This document shows positions 16,910-26,418 of a DNA stretch of 64,000 nt, in pieces (the first letter of the stretch is position 1; every line of letters begins with the position of its first letter). Below the pieces are notes generated by a model. That model was not told the DNA's origin, searched no databases, and worked only from the letters and a program-made list of their open reading frames with translations. This DNA is from JALOOB01 sp040766655 (GTDB lineage: Bacteria; Chloroflexota; Anaerolineae; CG2-30-64-16): the NCBI GenBank assembly GCA_040766655.1, contig JAXGQB010000018.1, positions 1 through 64,000 on the forward strand, read 5' to 3'. Position numbers and translations under genes: made by a program.

Positions 16910-18652
16910 GATGCTGTTGGCGAAATCGGAACGTCGACCCCATGTCGTAGCGGTATTATAATTGGGCCTCCAACTGGAGGTGCGAGATGTCTTTGCAGCC
17001 AAGCGACGACTTTGCCATTCCCGAACAGACGGCGCAAATCGCGCACGCAGCTTTCCCAAACGGCAACTTATGCATGGCCACGCGCGATGTACTCGGCATC
17101 GTGTTCCGGGACGAACAGTTCGCGGGCCTCTATCCCCAGCGCGGCCAGCCCGCCGAAGCACCCTGGCGGCTGGCCTGGATCACGCTCATGCAGTTCGCTG
17201 AGAACCTGACGGATCGCCAAACCGCCGATGCCGTGCGCGGGCGCCTGGATTGGAAGTATGCCCTGGGTCTGGAACTGACCGACCCCGGTTTCCACTACTC
17301 CGTGCTGTGCGAGTTTCGTGAGCGCTTGATCGTTGGCCAAGCCGAGCACCTGTTGCTCGAAACGCTGCTCAAACGCTTCCAGACACAGGGCTGGCTCAAG
17401 GAGCGCAGCCGGCAAAGGACGGATTCGACGCACATCCTGGCGGCCGTGCGCAAGCTAAACCGGGTGGAGTTGGTCGGCGAGACGCTGTACCATGCCTTGG
17501 ACGTGTTAGCGCAAGTCGCCCCGGATTGGCTCAAGGCCCAGGCCCAGCCTGAATGGTTCGCACGCTACAGCCAGCGCCCCACCGGCTTTCGTTTACCCCG
17601 CAGCGAAGCGGAGCAGTTGGCCCTGGCCGAACAACTGGGCCGCGACGGTTGTCAGTTACTGAGCCAAGTATGGTCGACCGCTGCGCCAGACTGTCTGCGG
17701 TGCGTCCCCGCTGTAGAAACGCTACGCCGTATTTGGGTACAGAACTTCTATCTGGCGGAGGATCGCCTCCATTGGCGGGATGAAACCAACTATCCACCCA
17801 GCAGCCAGGCCATACTGTCACCGTATGACGAGGAAGCCCGTTTCGCCAGTAAGCGCGACACCCGCTGGCACGGCTACAAAGTCCATCTGACGGAAACCTG
17901 CGAGCCGGATAGCCCGAACTTGATCACACACGTGGAGACCACGCCCGCCACCGAGCAAGATAACATGGTCGTGGAGCAGGTCCATGCAGCCCTCAAAGAG
18001 CAAGGGCTTTTGCCCAGTCAACACCTGGTCGATGCCGGTTACCCCTCGGCTGATCTATTGGTGAGTAGTCGCGACAAGTATGGTGTGGACCTCTTCGGCC
18101 CCACGCGGCCGGACGTAAGCTGGCAGAGCCAGGACCCGCAAGCCTTTGGCATTACCCAATTCCAGATTGACTGGGATGCCGAGGTCGTGACCTGCCCGAT
18201 GGGCAAAACCAGCCGCTGCTGGTATCCCGACCAGGGGCCCCGCGGCAAGCCCACGATCCAGGTCCATTTTGGCAAGCAGGACTGCCTGGCCTGCGCCAGC
18301 CGAGCCCGCTGCACCAAGAGTGCGGTCACGCCCCGCGGCTTGACGTTGCAGCCCAAAGAACAACAACTGGCCCTCCAAGCCGCACGGCATAGACAGACCA
18401 CACCCGAATTCAAAGAGACCTACGCGCTGCGAGCAGGTATCGAGGGCACCATCGGCCAAGCGGCCGACAAGCTCGCTATGCGGCGCAGCCGCTATCGTGG
18501 CCTGACCAAGACCCATTTCCAGCATGTGGCCACCGCGGCGGCCATCAACATCCAACGGGTGCTCGCCTGGTTGGCCGATGTCCCACGTTCAACCATCCGT
18601 GTCTCGCATTTCGCTGCGCTGGCACCCGCGTGAGCAATTCGCCAACAGCATC
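16910..18652 (+). mobile_element. IS1182-family insertion sequence, complete
   Basis: The 15-bp terminal inverted repeats GATGCTGTTGGCGAA are at 16910-16924 and, reversed, at 18638-18652. The flanks carry the 6-bp direct repeat TTACGT (16904-16909 and 18653-18658), a target-site duplication. One transposase gene fills the element. Its right edge abuts the IS256-family element. Confidence 0.85.
16987..18633 (+). CDS. IS1182-family DDE transposase
   Basis: A 548-residue transposase. The N-terminal DUF772-type region (residues about 50-130) is followed by a DDE catalytic domain. The candidate acidic residues are Asp in RTDSTHI, Asp in LVDAGYPS and Glu in AGIEGTIGQA. A Cys cluster (DCLACASRARC) near residue 430 is typical of the family. 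It is intact, and GGAGGT lies upstream of the ATG. Together with intact ends and a target duplication this suggests a recent, possibly active copy. Confidence 0.93.
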   Translation: MSLQPSDDFAIPEQTAQIAHAAFPNGNLCMATRDVLGIVFRDEQFAGLYPQRGQPAEAPWRLAWITLMQFAENLTDRQTADAVRGRLDWKYALGLELTDPGFHYSVLCEFRERLIVGQAEHLLLETLLKRFQTQGWLKERSRQRTDSTHILAAVRKLNRVELVGETLYHALDVLAQVAPDWLKAQAQPEWFARYSQRPTGFRLPRSEAEQLALAEQLGRDGCQLLSQVWSTAAPDCLRCVPAVETLRRIWVQNFYLAEDRLHWRDETNYPPSSQAILSPYDEEARFASKRDTRWHGYKVHLTETCEPDSPNLITHVETTPATEQDNMVVEQVHAALKEQGLLPSQHLVDAGYPSADLLVSSRDKYGVDLFGPTRPDVSWQSQDPQAFGITQFQIDWDAEVVTCPMGKTSRCWYPDQGPRGKPTIQVHFGKQDCLACASRARCTKSAVTPRGLTLQPKEQQLALQAARHRQTTPEFKETYALRAGIEGTIGQAADKLAMRRSRYRGLTKTHFQHVATAAAINIQRVLAWLADVPRSTIRVSHFAALAPA

Positions 18653-18656
18653 TTAC

Positions 18657-20108
18657 GTGGTGTAAATCGATAGTTGACGAAAGAGGTCATCGTGTGCTTC
18701 CTGTAAGTTAGGACAACCCAAAGGAGGCACAGGATGACCGAGATCAGTATGAGCGTGCGCGAGTATTTGCGCAAAGCTGGGATCGACCTGGACGGTGACT
18801 TTCTGGCGCAAGCCGCGGCGCTGGTGGCGCAGGCGACGATGGAGTTGGAGGTCACGCAGCAGATCGGGGCGGCGAAACACGAACGGACGCCAGCGCGGCA
18901 GACGCAGCGCAATGGCTACCGCGAGCGCAACTGGGCGACACGCGTCGGGGACATTCCGTTGCGGATTCCGAAGCTGCGGCAGGGCAGCTACTTTCCGAGC
19001 CTGCTCGAGCCGCGGCGGCGGGCCGAACAGGCGCTGCTGGCGGTGGTGCAGCAGGCCTACATCGAAGGCGTCAGCACCCGCAAGCTGGACGATCTGTTGC
19101 AGGCGCTGGGCTTGACCGGGATCGACAAGAGCCAGGTCTCGCGCATCTGCAAGGAGCTGACGGAGGTGGTGGAAGCGTTTCGCAATCGACCGCTGGTGGG
19201 CCGCTATCCGTACGTCTGGTTGGACGCCTTGTACGTCAAGGTGCGCGTCAACCATCGCATCGTGTCGCAGGCGGTCGTGCTGGCCATCGGCGTGCAGGAG
19301 ACGGGCGAGCGCGAGGTATTGGGGTTTGCCATCGGGGCCAGCGAAGATCGGGACTTCTGGTTGAGTTTCCTGCGGCACCTGGTCGAACGGGGCCTGCAGG
19401 GCGTGCAATTGGTGATCAGCGACAGCCATGCGGGGCTGCAGGCGGCGCTCAGCCAGGTGCTGACCGGCGCCACCTGGCAGCGCTGCCGGGTGCATTTCAT
19501 GCGTAACGTCCTGGCCCATATCCCGCATGGTGACAAGTCGATGGTAGCCGCCGCCCTGCGCACCTTCTTTGCCCAGCCCAACCGGCAGGCCGCGGGCCAG
19601 CAGCTCCAGGAAGTCGTGCGGGCGATGGCGCCGCGCTGGCCCAAGGCCGCGCAACTGGTCGCGGAGGCCGAGGAGGACGTGCTGGCTTACATGGCGTTTC
19701 CGCCCGAGCATTGGACGCGCATCTATTCGACCAACCCGCTGGAACGCCTCAACCGGGAGATCAAACGCCGCACCAATGTGGTCGGCATTTTCCCCGATGC
19801 AGACGCAGCCAGCCGCCTCATCGGCGCCGTCTTGCTGGAGCAAGCCGACGAGTGGGAGGTCGATCGGCGGTACTTCAGTCATGAGTCGATGCGCCGCCTG
19901 CTCGAGCCGGAACTCCTGCTGTTGGCCGAAGCGGCGCCTTTTAGACTGGCGCCCATCCATTGACGTGATCATTCACGACCCATCCGGGCTGTGGACATGT
20001 GGACAGCCGCAACTGCCGGCTGCCCACATGCCCACAGCCACTACTACGACGACGACGTAATCCAGCAACCTTAACAATGCGGAAGCACATCATGACGAAT
20101 TACACCAC
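18657..20108 (+). mobile_element. IS256-family insertion sequence
   Basis: The right end, read on the minus strand, begins GTGGTGTAATTCGTC and continues to GTGCTTCC. The left end shows GTGGTGTAAATCG and GTGCTTCC, but with about 16 extra bases between the two blocks, so the left repeat is imperfect. The left boundary overlaps the IS1182 target duplication, implying that IS1182 inserted against this element's end. Confidence 0.65.
18734..19963 (+). CDS. IS256-family (Mutator-like) transposase
   Basis: A 409-residue DDE transposase. The conserved blocks are visible: Asp in YVWLDALYVKV, Asp in LVISDSHAGLQ, and Glu in TNPLERLNREIKRRT, with the CRVHFMRN motif between the last two. The length is normal for the family. 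AAGGAGG lies upstream of the start. The gene is intact. Confidence 0.95.
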   Translation: MTEISMSVREYLRKAGIDLDGDFLAQAAALVAQATMELEVTQQIGAAKHERTPARQTQRNGYRERNWATRVGDIPLRIPKLRQGSYFPSLLEPRRRAEQALLAVVQQAYIEGVSTRKLDDLLQALGLTGIDKSQVSRICKELTEVVEAFRNRPLVGRYPYVWLDALYVKVRVNHRIVSQAVVLAIGVQETGEREVLGFAIGASEDRDFWLSFLRHLVERGLQGVQLVISDSHAGLQAALSQVLTGATWQRCRVHFMRNVLAHIPHGDKSMVAAALRTFFAQPNRQAAGQQLQEVVRAMAPRWPKAAQLVAEAEEDVLAYMAFPPEHWTRIYSTNPLERLNREIKRRTNVVGIFPDADAASRLIGAVLLEQADEWEVDRRYFSHESMRRLLEPELLLLAEAAPFRLAPIH

Positions 20109-20127
20109 TTGACAAGACGCTATTATT

Positions 20128-20370
20128 GTGGCGGCCACGATCCGTACCGTATTCGTGCAGCCGGATGAGGCCAGCGCTGCGAAACCTGTCGCAAAGTCGC
20201 CGACAGCCTGCAGTGGCGTTTTTCTGCGGGCTGCAAACCGGCTGGGTGCGGCTGAGGCCGATGAACTTGCCTACCAGGCTTCTCCTGCTGAGCACTGGCG
20301 GCAAATGTGGTCAAATAATCCGTTGGAACGGCTGAATGAGAATGCGTCGGAACCACTCCTGAAGCAATCC
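20128..20370 (+). pseudogene. Fragment of a second IS256-family transposase
   Basis: The frame reads VFVQPDEASAAKPVAKSP, then AYQASPAEHWRQMWSNNPLE and RLNENASE. This matches the C-terminal third of IS256-type transposases (compare AYMAFPPEHWTRIYSTNPLE in the intact neighbour). The 5' two-thirds and the region after RLNE are absent or scrambled, so it is an old remnant. Confidence 0.75.
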
Positions 20371-20394
20371 AAGGATCAGTCTCGACTTGGGCTC

Positions 20395-21150
20395 TTACCC
20401 ACGGATCGAGCGCAGAACGAAGCCGTTGACCAGGAGTGCGGCCAGAGTCGCCAGGACGTACGTCCACACTGCCGCCACGCTCGGCAACAGGGCGCCCACC
20501 ACCAAAAAGAACACAGCAAACGCCCCCGAACCCAACACCATCCCTCGCAGCAACTGCCCCGCCGCCGCCCCACCCTGTGCTCTGTGCGTGAAGGCGCCCA
20601 GCACTGTGCCGAAGATCGGCAGAGTTGAGAGCAGGCCGCTGACCTGGGACCCGAGTGCGCCCGCGAACGTCGATAATGATGCCACGAAAACCGTGGCCAC
20701 CGCCATACGCGCCGGCAAGTCCCAGGTCGGCAGGACCATGATGCCAGACGGTGCAGCTTGCCGTGGCATCAGGCGCGCCACGACGAGGATCACCATTAAG
20801 ACCAGGACGAAGGTCGGCAGCAGGGCCACGGTGAACTGGGTCCAGACAAGCGTGCTGAGCAGAAAGGCCAGAATGCCCAGGCCGGCGCTGACTGGCCAGC
20901 ACCAGCGCTTCGCGGCCAGGCTGTAGGTCAAACAAAAGAGGCACACCGATGCCTGACCGGCCAGGGTGCCGGCAGCGGATTGGCTCGCGAACAACGGCCC
21001 ATACTGCAAGTACAACAGCACAGACACCGGCCCCGAGGTCACCGGGAAGCCCAACAACCAGCCGCTCACCCCAGGTCCCCAGCGCCGCCCTGCAATGGTA
21101 GCCGCGGCTATCACACAGGGTGCAAGGACCAGTTTCAGAACCAGGATCAT
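20395..21150 (-). CDS. Multi-spanning membrane protein of unknown function
   Basis: A 251-residue integral membrane protein with seven or eight hydrophobic segments and almost no soluble domain. The early motif RRWGPGVSGWLLGFPVTSGP recurs in uncharacterised membrane proteins related to GlpM-like families, though I cannot assign a substrate. The start at 21150 has GGAGG seven bases upstream; the annotated frame opens seven codons earlier without an SD. It is a single-gene unit with nothing co-directional adjacent. Confidence 0.7.
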   Translation of the reverse strand: MILVLKLVLAPCVIAAATIAGRRWGPGVSGWLLGFPVTSGPVSVLLYLQYGPLFASQSAAGTLAGQASVCLFCLTYSLAAKRWCWPVSAGLGILAFLLSTLVWTQFTVALLPTFVLVLMVILVVARLMPRQAAPSGIMVLPTWDLPARMAVATVFVASLSTFAGALGSQVSGLLSTLPIFGTVLGAFTHRAQGGAAAGQLLRGMVLGSGAFAVFFLVVGALLPSVAAVWTYVLATLAALLVNGFVLRSIRG

Positions 21151-22263
21151 AGACGAAGCCTCCAGCGCCAATACGATTTACCAGGGCTGCCGCATACCCT
21201 CCGCGCAATGTTCCCCCCGCCTTAAGGGTGGAGCCAACCAACTTGTGGTGGCTTCACGTCGGGCTTGCTCCGCGCTCGTGCAATTGTACCGCCGACGCCA
21301 ATAACCGGCAACGCAATGCGACGCAAGGGTCACCCGGTCAGTCAAACCAAGCGACAACGAGCGGCCAACCGAGTTCGAGACCCTTCAGACGACATGCGAC
21401 GGGCCCGAGCACTCTCTCGGCCCACTCATGGGTCACCCACGTCTAACTTCCTCTTTGCCGCTCTACGTTGCCCAGGCATCGCCGTCGCGCACGTCACGCC
21501 GGAGATTCAGCGTCCCACCGCCGCACGTTGTTCCCTGGCAGGCACACCATCCGCTGCCGTGTCTCGCCGCTCCGCGCGTTGAGCATCCCGCCAGTTGCGC
21601 CGCCAGCCGTCCGTGCCGCTCCGCTTCGCTACGCTGCGCTGCGCGGCACCGACAGCCGGAACCACCATCCCACCGCGACGGCGCCCGAACCGGCGGGAGC
21701 CTCCGGCTCGCCCGCTGCGCTCCCTGGCGGGGGCCGGGACTCCGCTACGCTCCGCCCCGTCCCCCGCACGCGGCCGGCCTTGCCACCCGCTCAGGGGCGC
21801 AGGCAAGGCTTCGCCTGCGGCACCCGCGTAACCAGCCAGTCGCGCTGCCCATGCACGCCTTGCCGCTGCGCGTGCCGGCGCCCGTGTGAGGCACGCCGCC
21901 CATGCACGTCTCGCCACCGCGCGTTGAGCATCCCGCCAGTCACGCGGCCGGCGGCCCGTGGCCAGCCGCTGCGGCGGCGACCACCGGCCGCCGGAACCCA
22001 CGCCCGCCGCCGCGCCACGAAAACGGGCGCGTGCCTGGGGCCTCCGCTCGGACGGCTCCACCGACCTCGCTCCGCCCCTGCGGCACCCGCCCACGCCCGC
22101 CACGCACGTCACGCCTTTCACCGGCAGCGAACCCCACCGCGCGGTGACGACGCCGGCAGGCACGCCACCCAGGCCGCGCACGGGGACCTGTCCGCGCCGT
22201 GGCCGGCCGGCCTACGGCCGAGCCGGCCGCAGCGCTGGGGGACAGCCGCAGCTTCCAGCTCCC
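21151..22263. other. GC-rich non-coding stretch with degenerate repeats
   Basis: No frame here looks like protein. Runs such as GCTCCGCTTCGCTACGCTGC and long Pro/Arg/Ala-only translations in every frame indicate composition rather than coding. A 22-bp sequence (GCGCGTTGAGCATCCCGCCA and two more bases) occurs at 21574-21595 and again at 21919-21940. Confidence 0.6.
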
Positions 22264-22614
22264 CTACTCGATGCGGCCCCCGCCACCACGACCCACCGGG
22301 CCGCGCTGGCGCAGCGTGTCCGCCTGGATCAGGCCCTTGACCGCCGCAGAAATGAAATCCGCGCGGTCAGGATTCGCGGCCAGGCTATCCTGAAGCAGGA
22401 TGACGAGCCACGCGTAGTCGCCATCCCCAAGCGCGGGCAGCACGGCCGCGCCGCCCTCCGCAATATCGCGCAGCATCGCGCCCGCACCGCCGCGCCCCGC
22501 GAACGGACCGCGGCGACTGGCGTAACCCAGCTCCATGCCCAGCATGTTGAGCCGGTTGCGCACCTCATTGGCATCGGCAACCGTGCCGGCAACGCCCACG
22601 GTAAATGACGGCAT
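22264..22614 (-). CDS. Hypothetical protein with its own strong promoter
   Basis: A 116-residue soluble protein beginning MPSFTVGVAGTVADANEVRN, with a Gly-rich loop near residue 40 and a Gly/Arg-rich tail. I do not recognise a family. Coding is supported by a clear AGGAGGT eight bases upstream of the ATG and a sigma70-type promoter upstream. It is an island inside otherwise non-coding GC-rich DNA. Confidence 0.6.
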   Translation of the reverse strand: MPSFTVGVAGTVADANEVRNRLNMLGMELGYASRRGPFAGRGGAGAMLRDIAEGGAAVLPALGDGDYAWLVILLQDSLAANPDRADFISAAVKGLIQADTLRQRGPVGRGGGGRIE

Positions 22615-22656
22615 ACTGCTGACCTCCTATTGATCCCAAATGTAACCGCTACGCAC

Positions 22657-22684
22657 TATATATCACCACGACGCGCCGCGTCAA
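22657..22684 (-). promoter_or_regulatory. Promoter for the 116-residue protein
   Basis: On the minus strand there is a -35 TTGACG (22679-22684), a 16-bp spacer and a -10 TATATA (22657-22662). The AGGAGGT site lies at 22621-22628. Confidence 0.6.
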
Positions 22685-23778
22685 TGATAAGTCGCGCCCG
22701 GCGACGCGTTCGCGGATAGGGGAAAGGAGCGTGGCCGGCAGCGCGGGCTGCTGGAACGATGACAGGGGTTCCCAGGACCATCACACCCGCCAGTCAGGCT
22801 CGTGGGGCTCCTGCAGATTGGCCGCGCGGCACGCAAGGCGATGCTGCATGTCGCGCCGGGTGCCAACGTCACGGCGTAACACGACACGACGCACGCCGGC
22901 CGTTCGAGGCCGCTCCGCTGCGCTGCGCGACCTCCAGCGGCCGGGACCCACAACCGAGCGGCCCTCTCATCCGACGAAAGACGGGCGGCAGCCGGGGACT
23001 ACGCTTCGCGGCTCCGCTGAGCCTCCGCTACGCTACGGCTGCGCTCCGTCCTTGTCGCTCCGTCCACCGGCACCCGCCACGGAGCCGTCAAGCACGACAC
23101 GCCGACGATGAAACGCGCATCTCGTTGCGCGGCCAGTCCGATGTCACGCGCCGAGCCCCACCACTGCGCCGCAGCGCTCACGAAGCACGCCGGCCGTTCG
23201 TGGCTGCCTGGCTCACGCCAGGCGCCACCAGCGGCCGGGACCCCCTGCCGGGAAGAACGGCGGGAGCCTCGGGACTCGTCGGCTCGGGGCCGGACGAAAC
23301 AGCGGCGCCCGTCGCCTCGCCTCCTCGCCCTCCGGCACCCGCACCGGCGCCGTCACGCACGCCGCGCGGGCAATGTGACTCGCGCCGCAACGTAAGCCGC
23401 ACGCTCAGGAACTCGCGGCCCGCAACCCACCCCCACAGGTCGCGCCCCGCTGCGCAGTTGGCGCCGTCCGGGCGCTCGCCAACGACGGGACGGCTTCAAC
23501 ACGCAAACCACAATCACCAGGACAACACGCCGCTACCGCCGCTCGCTGTGCCTCTCGCCGATCCTGGCGAGGCTCGCCGCAACGAAACACGAAGAACCGC
23601 CCTAGGAATAGGGCGGGAGCCGACCGGCAGCCAGCCGGAAACCGAGCCGCCAGGCGATCGCGCGCCGAGCAGTTCCGAGACAGGATCTCGCCCCACCTCC
23701 CTTGCTTCAGCTTACACCCGTACCCCGCTGCATCAAGGCTAAACCCTGCGGGCGCCCTGCGGGCGGCCTTGACGCTGC
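22685..23778. other. Second GC-rich non-coding stretch
   Basis: No credible gene is visible. GCACGCCGGCCGTTCG is repeated at 22891-22906 and 23185-23200, and similar CAGCGGCCGGGACCC segments follow both, so the stretch contains a degenerate duplication of roughly 290 bp. Confidence 0.5.
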
Positions 23779-24294
23779 GTGGACCCCCGGGTGTGCGCCT
23801 GCGCTGCGGGCGGTTGGGGCGCGGGGGTGCGTGGCTGGGGGGCTGCGGGGGGGGTGTGGTCGGCGTGGCGGACGACCGGCGGGACGGCGGGGCCGGTGGG
23901 TGTGTGGCTGCGGGGTCGTGGCGCCGCGCGCCGCGCTCCTCGTGGGGTCCTCGCCGCTCTGGGTGGCCGGCCCTCGGGCCCGGGTGGCGCGCTGCTTCCC
24001 GGCCGTCTCGCCGTGCTGGGCGCCGCTCAGCTGTGCCGCGCGGTGGCCCTCCCTGCAGGCCTCGTCGAACCGGCCGCCGCGTGGGCCTTGCGGGTCCTGG
24101 GGCGTCGGATCCCGCCCGCCGAGCTGGTGGCGCGCCTCGTCCGGCTCTCGCCGCGCCGGGTTGCGCGCCGAAGTCGCCTGCCCCGCGCAGATGACTATGC
24201 GCGCAAAGATTGGGATAAGTCGGGGAAACAACCTTGGGTTATATATGGTATCATTAGGGTGCTTGAGGTTATTTCGCCGCCCCCCTGGGGCTAG
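23779..24294 (+). CDS. Possible hypothetical protein, extreme GC
   Basis: A 171-codon frame. The first half is Gly/Ala/Arg-rich and could be compositional. The last 70 residues (RLPRADDYARKDWDKSGKQP and on) look more protein-like and end 17 bp before the start of the next gene. A competing 485-codon frame overlaps the whole region but reads as Arg/Pro-rich noise. Real coding is uncertain. Confidence 0.3.
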   Translation: MDPRVCACAAGGWGAGVRGWGAAGGVWSAWRTTGGTAGPVGVWLRGRGAARRAPRGVLAALGGRPSGPGGALLPGRLAVLGAAQLCRAVALPAGLVEPAAAWALRVLGRRIPPAELVARLVRLSPRRVARRSRLPRADDYARKDWDKSGKQPWVIYGIIRVLEVISPPPWG

Positions 24295-24311
24295 CTCTGG
24301 AGGTTGCCGCC

Positions 24312-25082
24312 GTGGTGCTCTCGCCCGCTCTCGCTCCCGCTCCCGCCGCCTACCCGTTGCCCGTCGAGGTCCTCGCCGCCGCCCGCCCGCTGGGCGCCTG
24401 CGCCGTGCGGGTGCGCCGCTCGTCTCACGCCCGCTCCGGCTGGGTGGCCGTGCCCGCGGTGCCGCCGGCCGCCTGGGCCTCGCTCGGCCCGTTCTGCGGT
24501 GGCTTCGCCCGCCGCCTGGGGCTGCCGGTCGTCGTGCGTCGCTCCGCCGGCTGGCTCCTGCCCTCCGTGCCCGTCGCGGTGGCCCGCCGGCCGCGCCTCG
24601 CGCGCCCCGCCCGCCGCGCCCCCGTCCCGCCGTGGGCTTGCTCCTGGTCGCGCGTGCCCGAGCCCGTCGCCGTGCCGCCCGCGCCCGCCGCGCCCCGCTT
24701 GGCCCGTGGCCGCGTGCCCGGGTGGCGCTGGTCTCGCCGAGCCTGGCTGCGCCGCGCGGGGGTCCGCTTCGCGCCGGCCGCCTGGCTGGGCCGGCCCGGT
24801 CTCTGGTCCGGCCGCCCGCGCCGCGCCCGCGCCGCGGGGGCTCAGCCGCTCGCCGGCCTGGTCCGCCTGGCCGTCGAGGACGCCCCCGTCATCGTCGCGC
24901 GCTGCCCCGGCTGTGGCTCGCCCGTGCGCTCGCGGCGCCTCGCCGGCTCGGTCTCCGACGAGTGGTCGTTCTGCGCGGTCTGCGGGCTCTCCCGCCTGCT
25001 CCCCTCGAAGGCCTGGCGCCTGGCCCGCGCCGAAGATATCGAAGCGCCGGCGCCGCCCGCGCTTCAACTCGAGCTCTTCTAA
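24312..25082 (+). CDS. Hypothetical protein with C-terminal zinc ribbon
   Basis: A 256-residue protein starting at GTG 24312, with GGAGG eight bases upstream. The first two-thirds is Ala/Pro/Arg-rich. The C-terminal 60 residues hold a clear four-Cys zinc ribbon (CPGCGS, then CAVCG about 25 residues later) and a QLELF end. A perfect intrinsic terminator follows 25 bp after the stop, which supports a real transcription unit. The function is unknown. Confidence 0.55.
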   Translation: MVLSPALAPAPAAYPLPVEVLAAARPLGACAVRVRRSSHARSGWVAVPAVPPAAWASLGPFCGGFARRLGLPVVVRRSAGWLLPSVPVAVARRPRLARPARRAPVPPWACSWSRVPEPVAVPPAPAAPRLARGRVPGWRWSRRAWLRRAGVRFAPAAWLGRPGLWSGRPRRARAAGAQPLAGLVRLAVEDAPVIVARCPGCGSPVRSRRLAGSVSDEWSFCAVCGLSRLLPSKAWRLARAEDIEAPAPPALQLELF

Positions 25083-25107
25083 CCCCGCCCGCCGCTCCAC
25101 TCAAGGG

Positions 25108-25137
25108 CCCCAGCCTCCCCAGGCTGGGGCTTTTTTG
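25108..25137 (+). terminator. Intrinsic terminator
   Basis: A 10-bp perfect stem (GCCCCAGCCT / AGGCTGGGGC), a CCCC loop and a run of six T (25132-25137). Confidence 0.9.
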
Positions 25138-25159
25138 TGTCCTGCGCCGGCCCGCCTGA

Positions 25160-25214
25160 TGTCAGGATAATGTCAGCTAATTGTCAGATTAGTTAGTACT
25201 ATTTGGTATAAAAT
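25160..25214 (+). promoter_or_regulatory. Direct-repeat operator and promoter of the early operon
   Basis: TGTCAG occurs three times at exact 11-bp spacing (25160, 25171 and 25182), about one helical turn. An extended -10-like TGGTATAAAAT follows (TATAAAAT at 25207-25214). There is no good -35 at 17 bp, which would fit an activator-dependent promoter. A leader of about 330 bp follows, with a CTCTCG/CGAGAG hairpin near 25357-25376. Confidence 0.5.
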
Positions 25215-25549
25215 ATGGGTGTCTGGCCGAGGGAAACCGAGCAGGTCGCAGCGCCAGGAGCGAGGCCAAAGGCCACGGCCCAGCACCTGGACGAGGAGAA
25301 CCGAGACGAAAGCCCCGCCGCAGACCGGTCTCATGATGTAGACCTCACTGTGAATCCTCTCGACCGTCATCGAGAGACTTGAACAAAGGCGGCGCCGGCA
25401 CCGATATGCCGGCCGGGAAGCAGGACCCGCAAGACCCGCCGTTGCCGATCGTAACAGGCAGAGCCAGCCGGCCCCCTCCCCCGCCAGAACGACACCATAA
25501 GGCCTTGGGGAGGTGGGCAGGCAGGAGCGAGGAAAGGACACCCGCACCC

Positions 25550-25939
25550 ATGGCCACCACCACCCGCATCGACTTTCACCGGGTCAACGTCGCCAAGGAG
25601 GGCCCCATCCAGTGGGGCTACCTGGTCCGCTTTTTCTGCGACGGCTGGACCTTCGGCACCGCCGCCTACCGCGTCGAGAACGATCCGCCGATCAAGCAGC
25701 CGGACGGCAGCGCCAGCCCCTTCGACCTCGAAACCGCGCTGGGCAAGCTGGAGGCTGCCGGCTGGACCGTGCGCCGCTGGGAGACGGGCGCCCGGGCCTG
25801 GCGCGGCCCCGCTACCCCGATCCGCACCCGGGAGCAGATCCTGCGCATGCGCCGGCGCCAGTCGGAGCACCTGTGGCTGACGGGCGGCCACCCTGACCCC
25901 GGCATGACGACGTTCATTGACTACGCCTTTGAAGGCTGA
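25550..25939 (+). CDS. Small phage-like hypothetical protein
   Basis: A 129-residue soluble protein beginning MATTTRIDFHRVNVAKEGPI, with a Trp-rich beta-type N-terminus. It is the first gene of a compact plus-strand run of six small genes (25550-28117), each with its own SD and short gaps. GAGGAAAGGA lies upstream. I do not recognise the family; the position suggests phage early or replication accessory genes. Confidence 0.6.
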   Translation: MATTTRIDFHRVNVAKEGPIQWGYLVRFFCDGWTFGTAAYRVENDPPIKQPDGSASPFDLETALGKLEAAGWTVRRWETGARAWRGPATPIRTREQILRMRRRQSEHLWLTGGHPDPGMTTFIDYAFEG

Positions 25940-25951
25940 AAGGAGCCCACC

Positions 25952-26356
25952 GTGCCAACCACCGCCATTTTTCACCTGTCCGCCAACGACCCCGCGGCCG
26001 AACTCTTCCGCCAGGCCCTGGGGCTCGCCCCCACCAGCAGCCTCGTGGTGCTCGCCCAGCAACCCACGATCGCCCAGACGCTGCTCTTCGAGGTCTGGAC
26101 CGCCACCCGGCCCGGCCGGCCGGAAAAGCGCTACCTCTACACCGAGCGGGGCGCCGGCCTGGAGCACGTGACCGCCTTCATGCCGCACAAGGCCGCCCAG
26201 CTCGCCAACCTGCTCGCCCATCCCGAGATCAAGGTCACCATCCTCGACGCCGCGGACGCGATCGAGATCTTCAACGACCTCGAAGCGCGCTTCCCGTCGC
26301 GCGAGACGCTCCGCAACGGCCAGCCGCGCCAGTACCTGCCGCCCGTGCTGGATTGA
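25952..26356 (+). CDS. Small phage-like hypothetical protein
   Basis: A 134-residue protein with GTG start at 25952 behind GAAAGGAGCCCACC. It has an alternating alpha/beta pattern, and its middle segment KAAQLANLLAHPEIKVTILD suggests a compact fold. No recognised domain. It lies 12 bp after the previous gene, in the same operon. Confidence 0.6.
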   Translation: MPTTAIFHLSANDPAAELFRQALGLAPTSSLVVLAQQPTIAQTLLFEVWTATRPGRPEKRYLYTERGAGLEHVTAFMPHKAAQLANLLAHPEIKVTILDAADAIEIFNDLEARFPSRETLRNGQPRQYLPPVLD

Positions 26357-26418
26357 CACCCGCCCGCCCCGGGGTCGCCCATGGCCCCGGGGCCGCCCGT
26401 CGAAAGGAGCTCACCATC

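Noticed and set aside
23702..25159. 485-codon frame
   Set aside because: It is Arg/Pro/Ala-rich and spans two better-supported frames plus the terminator at 25108-25137, so it is compositional.
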